5,444 nucleotides of DNA from an uncultured Lachnospiraceae bacterium (GTDB lineage Bacteria > Bacillota_A > Clostridia > Lachnospirales > Lachnospiraceae), in assembly GCA_900556645.1 (NCBI GenBank), contig USPJ01000108.1, positions 1 to 5,444 of the forward strand, given 5' to 3'. Positions 1-5,444 of the stretch are shown here, in pieces (the first letter of the stretch is position 1; each line of letters begins with the position of its first letter). A model generated the notes under the pieces. The model saw only the letters and a program-made list of their open reading frames with translations. It made no database searches and was not told the DNA's origin. The translations under genes were made by a program, and so were the position numbers.

Positions 1-644
1 AGGCAGGCGGTATTAATACCAAAGCGGGAATCACCGCACCTTTTGTACTGTGGCTGGTTGCCGGACTGGTGCCGTGGTTTTTCTTTTCTGATGCTTTAAG
101 CGGCGGTACCAATGCATTGGTGGAATATAATTATCTGGTAAAAAAAGTAGTTTTCAAAATAAGTGTTCTGCCGATTGTAAAAGTAATATCCGCATTGTTC
201 GTTCATGTGTTCTTTATCGCTTTTACACTGGTACTTTATGCAGGCTATCATTATTATCCTGATTTATATACATTACAGATTATCTATTATTCGCTCTGTG
301 TGTTTTTGTTTGCTCTGGGGCTGTCCTATGCCAACTGTGCCATTGTGGTATTTTTCAGGGACTGGACGCAGGTAATCAACATTATTTTACAGGTAGGAGT
401 CTGGATGACACCGATTATGTGGAATATTGATGCTTTGGATTTATCTCCAACGCTGATTACTATATTTAAATTGAATCCGATGTATTACATTGTTTCGGGA
501 TACAGAGAAGCTCTGATTGGAAAGAGCTGGTTCTGGCAGGAACCGACTTTAACCATTTATTTCTGGGTAATAACCATTGCAATGTTTGGAATAGGTACTG
601 CAATTTTCAGAAGATTGAAAGTACATTTTGCGGATGTGTTATAG
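1..644 (+). CDS. wzm: Polysaccharide ABC exporter, permease subunit (Wzm/TagG type, ABC-2 family), 5'-truncated
   Basis: This is the membrane subunit of an ABC exporter that moves undecaprenyl-linked polysaccharide (O-antigen-like, teichoic acid-like or rhamnan-like) across the cytoplasmic membrane. The frame is open from base 3 (first whole codon) to TAG at 642-644, giving 213 visible residues; the family is usually about 255-270, so roughly 45-60 N-terminal residues lie upstream. A GTG at base 69 is internal, because conserved family sequence (…VAGLVPWFFFSDALSGG) runs straight through it. Hydrophobic segments lie at about residues 13-29, 60-82, 93-118, 123-142 and 183-202. Family hallmarks are PWFFFSDAL, the YLVKKVVFK stretch, WMTPIMW, the LNPMYYIVSGYR motif and the FRRLKVHFADVL tail. 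The ATPase gene follows after 12 bases, the standard Wzm-Wzt order. The family is clear; the exported polymer cannot be read from this gene, and a TagG-like name would fit equally well. Confidence 0.93.
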   Translation, partial: AGGINTKAGITAPFVLWLVAGLVPWFFFSDALSGGTNALVEYNYLVKKVVFKISVLPIVKVISALFVHVFFIAFTLVLYAGYHYYPDLYTLQIIYYSLCVFLFALGLSYANCAIVVFFRDWTQVINIILQVGVWMTPIMWNIDALDLSPTLITIFKLNPMYYIVSGYREALIGKSWFWQEPTLTIYFWVITIAMFGIGTAIFRRLKVHFADVL

Positions 645-650
645 AAGGGA
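645..650 (+). promoter_or_regulatory. Ribosome binding site of the Wzt ATPase gene
   Basis: A purine-rich AAGGGA lies immediately after the permease stop codon and six bases before the ATG at 657. A weaker AGG (654-656) touches the ATG and is too close to serve. This supports 657 as the start and suggests translation follows on directly from the permease. Confidence 0.6.
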
Positions 651-656
651 ATTAGG

Positions 657-1949
657 ATGAATGACACAGCAATAAGAGTAGAGAATATCAGCAAGCTGTA
701 CAAGCTGTATGATAATCCCAGAGACCGGTTGAAGGAATCACTGGGACTGACCAAAGAAAAATTATATAAAGAACACTATGCCCTGCATGATGTCTCCTTT
801 GATATTCAACGGGGAGAAACGGTGGGAATCATCGGTACCAACGGTGCGGGAAAATCTACGGTGTTAAAGATTATCACCGGAGTGTTAAATCCCACACAGG
901 GGCAGGTGGAAGTCAATGGAAGAATATCGGCGTTGTTGGAGTTAGGAGCCGGGTTTAATATGGAATACACCGGAATAGAAAATGTGTATTTGAACGGTAC
1001 CATGATAGGCTTCAGCAAAGAGGAGATTGATGTGAAGCTTCAGGATATTCTGGATTTTGCGGATATCGGAGATTTTGTTTATCAGCCGGTAAAGACATAT
1101 TCCAGCGGTATGTTCGTGCGATTGGCCTTTGCCGTTGCCATCAATATCGATCCGGAGATATTGATTGTAGATGAAGCTCTATCCGTAGGAGATGTGTTCT
1201 TTCAGACCAAATGCTTTAAGAAGTTTGAAGAATTTAAAAAACTGGGAAAAACCATTCTGTTTGTAAGCCATGATTTGGGAAGTATCAGCAGATACTGTGA
1301 CCGGGTGGTGCTTTTGAATAAAGGGACTAAGATGGCAGAGGGTACCCCAAAGGAGATGGTAAGCTTATATAAGCGGTTGCTGGTGGGACAGGAAGCTCTT
1401 GTGGAGGAAGAGTTGGAGCAGAATGGAAAGGATAGCCGACCGGATATTCCCAAAACAGAAAATGGTCTGTGGAAGGAAAATTATCAGATAAATCCTAATC
1501 TGAAAGAAGAGGGGAATAAGAAGGCAGAAATCATTGATTTTGCCATTATAGATGAAAATGACTGCTATAGCGGCAGTATGATAAAAGGAACAGAGTTTAC
1601 CATAAAAATCAAGGTATTGTTCCGAGAGAAGATAGAGAATCCCGTGATTTCCTATTCTTTCTGTAATGTAAAAGGAGTGGAAATTACCGGTACCAGTACA
1701 GAGTGTGAAAACATTCCTATTGGCGAAGTACAGGCAGAGGAAATATATACGGCAACCTTCGTGCAGGAAATGTATCTTCAGGGCGGAGAGTATTTTCTGT
1801 CCATCAGTTGTAGCGAGAAACAAGGGGATGGCAATGTATTGTGCCATCGGCTGGAGAAAGTATGTAATGTCACAGTTGTCTCAGACAAAAATACCGTAGG
1901 ATTTTACGATATGAATACAACTGTGGAGATTAGAAAGGTAGAGGACTAA
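657..1949 (+). CDS. wzt: Polysaccharide ABC exporter, ATP-binding subunit with C-terminal glycan-recognition domain (Wzt type)
   Basis: This 430-residue cytoplasmic ATPase powers the permease encoded just upstream. The nucleotide-binding domain covers about residues 1-245: Walker A GTNGAGKST at 60-68, the family-typical LLELGAGFN in the Q-loop region at 93-101, signature SSGMF at 149-153, Walker B ILIVDE at 168-173 with the catalytic Glu173, D-loop SVGD at 176-179, and switch His205 in FVSHD. A charged, presumably flexible linker (about 246-287) leads to a beta-rich C-terminal domain (about 288-428) ending in VVSDKNTVGFYDMNTTV, a pattern I associate with Wzt_C domains. In characterised Wzt proteins (for example E. 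coli O9a) this domain binds the modified non-reducing end of the polymer and licenses export. TagH and other short ATPases of the family lack it. All catalytic motifs are intact. The stop codon ends one base before the amidase start, so the genes are very likely co-transcribed. The function call is firm; the glycan is unknown. Confidence 0.95.
   Translation: MNDTAIRVENISKLYKLYDNPRDRLKESLGLTKEKLYKEHYALHDVSFDIQRGETVGIIGTNGAGKSTVLKIITGVLNPTQGQVEVNGRISALLELGAGFNMEYTGIENVYLNGTMIGFSKEEIDVKLQDILDFADIGDFVYQPVKTYSSGMFVRLAFAVAINIDPEILIVDEALSVGDVFFQTKCFKKFEEFKKLGKTILFVSHDLGSISRYCDRVVLLNKGTKMAEGTPKEMVSLYKRLLVGQEALVEEELEQNGKDSRPDIPKTENGLWKENYQINPNLKEEGNKKAEIIDFAIIDENDCYSGSMIKGTEFTIKIKVLFREKIENPVISYSFCNVKGVEITGTSTECENIPIGEVQAEEIYTATFVQEMYLQGGEYFLSISCSEKQGDGNVLCHRLEKVCNVTVVSDKNTVGFYDMNTTVEIRKVED
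1936..1944 (+). promoter_or_regulatory. Ribosome binding site of the amidase gene
   Basis: A purine-rich AGGTAGAGG lies inside the last codons of the Wzt gene. Its GAGG (1941-1944) sits six bases before the ATG at 1951. The Wzt stop codon (1947-1949) is separated from that ATG by one base, an arrangement typical of translational coupling. Confidence 0.6.
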
Positions 1950-1950
1950 T

Positions 1951-4563
1951 ATGAAAAAAAGAGTATGTCAGGTGGTAACAATCGTTCTGTTTTTAGCGGT
2001 TTTATTAACTGGTATCGGCTATGGAACAAAAGCGGAAAAGAAGTTAGAATTCTTTGCGGCAACCAAGGAAACGGAAGAGACTTCTTTGGAAAAGCTGGAA
2101 TATATGGCAGTGGAAAAGCCGTATCTTCAGACTCCGGACGTACAAAAGATTGTAGCCAGCTTTGGGGCAGACAATACAGTAATATCCAAGGCGGAAATTG
2201 CTTATGAAAACACCACTGCAAAGACAGAGGGAAGTGTAGAGGCTACACAGATTACGAAAGAGGGCGTTGTCTTTGAGATTCCCTATTCGGATGAAAAGGA
2301 AGAGGGAATTTATAAGATAAAGAGTCTTACCTATACAACAGAGAAAGGTTCCAAGGTTCTGGTATTGAAAAATATCGGAATGGACATTACATATGGTGTC
2401 GAAAAACAGGCAGACACCGAACCGGATGCAGTTGTGGCGGCGGAAGAAGACCCACAGACGGAAATGAGCATTGTTTCTTTTGACGAAAACGGAATACAAA
2501 AAAGTGAGTCATCCATTGAAGAGGCAATTGTCAATGCGGAACAGGAAGTAGAAAAAGAGCAGGACGGAGTGGGCACTGCAAGATTTTCTTCCAACGGAAA
2601 CATAGTTGTGGTATTGGATCCGGGACATGATGCAACCCACGGAGGCACCAGTGGCGGAGGATTGAAAGAGGCAGAAGTAAATCTCAAAATTGCCTTGGCA
2701 TGCAGAGATGAGTTACAGCAGTACGGCGGTGTGGAAGTATACATGACCAGAGATACAGCAAGCTGCCCGTATCCGGGAACCAGTTCCGGCGATGACAATG
2801 CAAACCGCGTTGCCTATGCAGCCAGCGTGGGAGCTAACGTCTATGTAAGTATTCATTGTAATTATTCTTCCAGTACCAGTGCCAAAGGTGTGGAAGTATA
2901 TTATCCTAACAGCAACTATAATTCAGCCGTAGGACAAGCAGGTTCAGAGCTGGCGGCTCAGGTCTTAGATCAGTTGGTATCACTTGGTTTGGCAAACCGT
3001 GGAACTCATATCAAAAACTCAGAGAATAATTCCACTTACCCGGATGGTTCTCTGTCAGATTATTACGGAGTTATCCGAAATAGTAAATTGGCGGGATTTC
3101 CGGGAATTATCATTGAACATGGATTTCAGTCCAACGAATCCGATGTGAATAACTTCCTCGGAACCGATGAAGGCTGCCGCAGATTGGGAATTGCGGATGC
3201 AACGGCTATTGCCAATTACTATAATTTAAGCCAAGGTTCGGATACGGTTTATAACGGAGTGGATTATTCCGCAGTATACGATAAAGATTATTACAGTGGA
3301 TATGCAGATTTAGCAAGCTATAAAGGGAATGCCAGATTATTACTAAGACATTTCGTGGAACACGGAATGAGTGAAGGACGTCAGGGAAACAGTATTTTCC
3401 AGGTACAGTATTATCAGAACAGATATGGTGATTTGAGGAATGGCTTTGGAGATGATTTGAAACAGTATTATATGCATTTTCTTCAGAATGGAATTTATGA
3501 GGGACGTCAGGGAAGTGCTGTTTTTGATGTGTTTTCCTATATTAAGCGATATGCAGATTTACGACGGGGATTCGGAAACAACCTGAAGGCATATTATATG
3601 CATTATGTAGATGCGGGAGAAAAGGAAGGACGAATTGCAACCGGTTGTCCGACGATGCAGAACGCAGCTGTTGTATATAATGGTGTAAATTATTCCGCAG
3701 TATATAATTATGAATATTATAAAGCTGGCTATTCAGATATGGCAAAAGCATATGGCTTTGACGATCAGGCAATGTTGGCTCATTTTGTAAATCATGGAAT
3801 GAGTGAAGGACGTCAGGGAAGTGCGGAATTCAATGTATATTCTTATCGGAATCAGTATGGAGATTTAAGAAGGGCTTACGGAAATAATCTGAAATCCTAT
3901 TATCTGCATTATGTGAATAATGGAAAAGCAGAGGGAAGAAAGGGAACCGGATGCAATACCTTGCAGGGAACCTTGACGGTATATAATGGTGTGGATTATT
4001 CGGCGGTTTACGATTACAGCTATTACATATCGACCCAGAGTGATATAGCCCGTGCTTACGGAGGAGATGAGACTGCGGTATTAGCACATTTCGTAAATTA
4101 CGGAATGAGTGAAGGACGTCAGGGAAATGCAAAGTTTAATGTATATTCTTACCGGAACCAATATAGTGACTTGCGTCAGGCCTACGGAAATAATCTGAAA
4201 CTATATTATATGCACTATGTAAATCATGGAAAATCAGAGGGCAGACAGGGCGTAGGATGTAGTGTGTTGCAGAATCCGACCACAGTCTATAACGGAGTAG
4301 ATTATTCCGCAGTCTACAATTATGATTACTATACAAAAGCATATGGAGATATAGCCCGTGCTTATGGAGGAGATGAAACTGCGGTACTTGCCCATTTTGT
4401 AAATCATGGAATGAGCGAAGGACGTCAGGGAAGTCAGGAATTTAATGTTTACAATTACAAGAGCAGATATGCTGATTTAGCCAATGCTTTTGGAAATAAC
4501 TTAAAGTCTTACTATATGCACTATGTGAACAATGGTAAAAACGAAGGAAGAACAGGAGCTTAA
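1951..4563 (+). CDS. Secreted zinc N-acetylmuramoyl-L-alanine amidase (Amidase_3) with a nine-module C-terminal repeat array
   Basis: This 870-residue protein should cleave the bond between MurNAc and L-alanine in peptidoglycan, outside the membrane. It begins with a signal peptide (KKR, hydrophobic core about 8-25, possible cleavage after TKA at 26-28; an uncleaved anchor is possible). Residues about 55-150 form a beta-rich domain of unknown role, followed by an acidic linker (about 151-210). The Amidase_3 domain spans about 218-425. Its Zn ligands, by family analogy, are His226 (DPGH), Glu240 (GLKEAEVNL) and His302 (VSIHC), with catalytic Glu389 (IIIEHGF). The motifs are intact, so it should be active. 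Residues 433-870, half the protein, are Tyr-rich tandem modules ending in G-x-x-EGR, probably for binding wall or surface glycan. Similar short YY…DL…H(Y/F)…G…EGR repeats occur in other bacterial surface and polysaccharide-related proteins, but I cannot name a domain family with confidence. It lies between the exporter genes and a second wall hydrolase with gaps of 1 and 3 bases. The catalytic call is firm; the repeat function is inference. Confidence 0.94.
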   Translation: MKKRVCQVVTIVLFLAVLLTGIGYGTKAEKKLEFFAATKETEETSLEKLEYMAVEKPYLQTPDVQKIVASFGADNTVISKAEIAYENTTAKTEGSVEATQITKEGVVFEIPYSDEKEEGIYKIKSLTYTTEKGSKVLVLKNIGMDITYGVEKQADTEPDAVVAAEEDPQTEMSIVSFDENGIQKSESSIEEAIVNAEQEVEKEQDGVGTARFSSNGNIVVVLDPGHDATHGGTSGGGLKEAEVNLKIALACRDELQQYGGVEVYMTRDTASCPYPGTSSGDDNANRVAYAASVGANVYVSIHCNYSSSTSAKGVEVYYPNSNYNSAVGQAGSELAAQVLDQLVSLGLANRGTHIKNSENNSTYPDGSLSDYYGVIRNSKLAGFPGIIIEHGFQSNESDVNNFLGTDEGCRRLGIADATAIANYYNLSQGSDTVYNGVDYSAVYDKDYYSGYADLASYKGNARLLLRHFVEHGMSEGRQGNSIFQVQYYQNRYGDLRNGFGDDLKQYYMHFLQNGIYEGRQGSAVFDVFSYIKRYADLRRGFGNNLKAYYMHYVDAGEKEGRIATGCPTMQNAAVVYNGVNYSAVYNYEYYKAGYSDMAKAYGFDDQAMLAHFVNHGMSEGRQGSAEFNVYSYRNQYGDLRRAYGNNLKSYYLHYVNNGKAEGRKGTGCNTLQGTLTVYNGVDYSAVYDYSYYISTQSDIARAYGGDETAVLAHFVNYGMSEGRQGNAKFNVYSYRNQYSDLRQAYGNNLKLYYMHYVNHGKSEGRQGVGCSVLQNPTTVYNGVDYSAVYNYDYYTKAYGDIARAYGGDETAVLAHFVNHGMSEGRQGSQEFNVYNYKSRYADLANAFGNNLKSYYMHYVNNGKNEGRTGA
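3673..4560 (+). repeat. Exact-period 306-bp direct repeat, three copies, last copy shortened
   Basis: The copies start at 3673, 3979 and 4285, exactly 306 bases (102 codons) apart, with no indel between them; the third stops at 4560, before the linker. Similarity at DNA level is patchy. Bases 4042-4080 and 4348-4386 differ at 2 of 39 positions, and 3781-3822 and 4393-4434 differ at 1 of 42, and these differences are synonymous. Other parts, for example the middle of A2 around 3736-3774, have diverged strongly. The core GAAGGACGTCAGGGAA recurs in every A module. The repeat arose by in-frame duplication and lies wholly inside the amidase gene, so it is not a mobile or regulatory element. Confidence 0.88.
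4554..4558 (+). promoter_or_regulatory. Ribosome binding site of the glucosaminidase gene
   Basis: AGGAG lies in the last codons of the amidase gene, eight bases before the ATG at 4567. The spacing is normal and supports this start; only three bases separate the amidase stop codon from the ATG. Confidence 0.7.
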
Positions 4564-4566
4564 TCT

Positions 4567-5444
4567 ATGAAAAAACAAAGGAAATGGATGCAGGCAGCCG
4601 CAGGGGTAGTAATGAGTGTCCTGATGTTAGTCAGTGCCTTTCCGGTACAAGCTCAGAGCAGCACACCGGATATATTAGGAGACATCGGTTCGGTAAAATT
4701 GTATTCCGATAATCTCTCTCCGATTATGGGAACTACGACTACGGATATCGGACAGATGATTAATTACTATGAAGCAAAGGCAACTTACCCGGTTTTTTAT
4801 GCATCCTCTGATGCACCGACAATTTATGATTTTTGTAGGATTTATGTGGAAGAATGTGAAGCCGAGGGAGTTCGGGCAGAAGTGGCATTCTGTCAGGCTA
4901 TGAAAGAAACAGGATTTCTGCGGTTTGGCGGAAGAGTGGATATCTCACAGTATAATTTTGCGGGAATCGGAGCCACCGACAGTGGAGCGACACCAAATAC
5001 CTTTTCCAGTGTGCGGGAAGGTGTAAGAGGACAGGTGCAGCATTTAAAAGCATATGCCAGTATAGAACCTTTGAAAAATCCATGTGTAGATCCGAGATAC
5101 CATCTGGTAACAAAGGGATGTGCACCATATGTGGAGTGGTTGGGAATTAATGAAAATCCAAATGGAAAAGGCTGGGCATCCTCACCGGGATACGGTTACA
5201 GTATTGTAAATGATTATATGTACAAATTCTGTACGGTAAAAAAGACGTCCAGTACAGCAAATTCGTTCCTGAATGTAGCGTATAGCACACATGTACAGAG
5301 TTATGGCTGGCTGGATTCGGTTAACAATGGATATCAGACGGGAAAAACAGGATTAGGAAAAAGAATTGAGGCATTCAAGATCAATGTAGGTCAGGGTTAC
5401 GGAGATCTTGGCGTATCTTATCAGGCATGTGTGCAGGATGATGG
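4567..5444 (+). CDS. Secreted peptidoglycan glucosaminidase (GH73-like) with a ChW wall-binding repeat, 3'-truncated
   Basis: The reading frame stays open from ATG 4567 to the window edge (292 whole codons), so the C-terminus is missing. Residues 1-32 form a signal peptide (MKKQRKW, a hydrophobic core including VVMSVLMLVSAF, cleavage probably after PVQA). Residues about 80-220 match the glucosaminidase family that hydrolyses a glycosidic bond of the glycan backbone: AEVAFCQAMKETGF holds the expected catalytic Glu114, followed by NFAGIGAT (130-137) and the helix VREGVRGQVQHLKAY (149-163). From about residue 236 a ChW repeat begins (VAYSTHVQSYGWLD, then GLGKRIEAFKINVG and LGVSYQACVQDD), and a second unit appears to start as the window ends. 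ChW repeats are known from clostridial surface proteins and are thought to attach to the cell surface. The gene follows the amidase by three bases, so the two wall hydrolases are probably made together. GH73 versus a related lysozyme-fold family is the main uncertainty. Confidence 0.9.
   Translation, partial: MKKQRKWMQAAAGVVMSVLMLVSAFPVQAQSSTPDILGDIGSVKLYSDNLSPIMGTTTTDIGQMINYYEAKATYPVFYASSDAPTIYDFCRIYVEECEAEGVRAEVAFCQAMKETGFLRFGGRVDISQYNFAGIGATDSGATPNTFSSVREGVRGQVQHLKAYASIEPLKNPCVDPRYHLVTKGCAPYVEWLGINENPNGKGWASSPGYGYSIVNDYMYKFCTVKKTSSTANSFLNVAYSTHVQSYGWLDSVNNGYQTGKTGLGKRIEAFKINVGQGYGDLGVSYQACVQDD

Larger units (their letters stand above)
3247..4560 (+). repeat. Tandem A/B module array encoding the amidase C-terminus
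   Basis: Nine related modules of about 40-49 residues, each ending in G-x-x-EGR, fall into two flavours. Type A starts with YNGV(D/N)YSAVY and ends in H(F)V..(H/Y)GMSEGRQG. Type B carries F-x-V-x-x-Y, then (Y)xDL, (F/Y)GNNLK, YYMHYV and GxxEGR. Order and bases: A1 3247-3387, B1 3388-3513, B2 3514-3648, A2 3673-3819, B3 3820-3954, A3 3979-4125, B4 4126-4260, A4 4285-4431, B5 4432-4560. A 24-base linker (encoding for example PTMQNAAV) separates each A-B unit from the next. The first unit holds two B modules, the others one. The array runs to the stop codon with no other domain after it. Confidence 0.92.

Noticed and set aside
69..71. GTG as the start codon of the permease
   Set aside because: The frame is open upstream to base 3 and encodes conserved family sequence, including part of a transmembrane segment; the true start lies before the window.
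105..1694. Five GGTACC hexamers (105, 834, 996, 1341, 1689) in the first 1.7 kb and none seen later
   Set aside because: All five are in-frame Gly-Thr codon pairs (ggt acc). Most likely codon choice rather than a functional site, although the later genes mostly use gga acc for the same pair.
1365..2798. Minus-strand open frames of 150-160 codons opposite the Wzt and amidase genes
   Set aside because: They run antisense to strongly supported domains with intact motifs, have low-complexity translations and resemble no family I know.
3542..4342. Three successive minus-strand open frames (3542-3772, 3830-4132, 4136-4342)
   Set aside because: They lie opposite the amidase repeat units, and their similar composition comes from the repeated DNA. 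They have no recognisable domain, and the + strand frame is clearly the coding one.
3247..4560. CRISPR-like or regulatory repeat array
   Set aside because: The repeats keep the reading frame, the period is a multiple of three, the sampled differences are synonymous, and there are no unique spacers of constant length.
3247..4560. Choline-binding or ChW repeats on the amidase
   Set aside because: There is no GWxxxxGxWYY pattern (choline-binding) and no HVQxxGW pattern (ChW); ChW appears only in the next gene.
4561..4570. Terminator between amidase and glucosaminidase
   Set aside because: Only three bases separate the genes and no GC-rich hairpin with a T-run is present.

Overview
The window reads entirely on the + strand as one tightly packed gene cluster. 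Its base composition is moderately AT-rich, and its protein families point to an anaerobic Firmicute of the class Clostridia, most likely a Lachnospiraceae-type gut or rumen bacterium. The main pointers are a Gram-positive polysaccharide ABC exporter, a clostridial-style zinc amidase with long C-terminal tandem repeats, and a GH73-type glucosaminidase that runs into a ChW (clostridial hydrophobic with conserved W) repeat. No marker gene is present, so the taxonomy is an inference.

Layout: (1) bases 1-644, the 3' part of a Wzm/TagG-type permease of a polysaccharide ABC exporter; (2) 657-1949, its Wzt-type ATPase, complete, with a C-terminal Wzt_C-like glycan-recognition domain; (3) 1951-4563, a secreted 870-residue N-acetylmuramoyl-L-alanine amidase (Amidase_3) whose last ~440 residues are nine tyrosine-rich modules ending in G-x-x-EGR, the last three composite units repeating exactly every 306 bp; (4) 4567 to the window end, a secreted glucosaminidase whose 3' end is cut off inside a ChW repeat. 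The gaps between genes are 12, 1 and 3 bases. Each downstream gene has a ribosome binding site, and two of the three sites lie inside the end of the preceding gene. I see no terminator, promoter, RNA gene, mobile element or CRISPR array, and there is no intergenic stretch long enough to hold one.

How they may work together (inference): Wzm and Wzt export an undecaprenyl-linked surface polysaccharide, possibly only after its end has been recognised by the Wzt C-terminal domain. The two hydrolases cut peptidoglycan at two different bonds (MurNAc-L-Ala and a GlcNAc-MurNAc glycosidic bond) outside the membrane. Their wall-targeting modules differ: the A/B repeat array on the amidase and ChW on the glucosaminidase. 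Placing them in the exporter operon suggests that wall opening is coordinated with polysaccharide insertion, or that the hydrolases bind the exported polymer. The most unusual object in the window is the A/B repeat array of the amidase, which has a cysteine at exactly every 102 residues.
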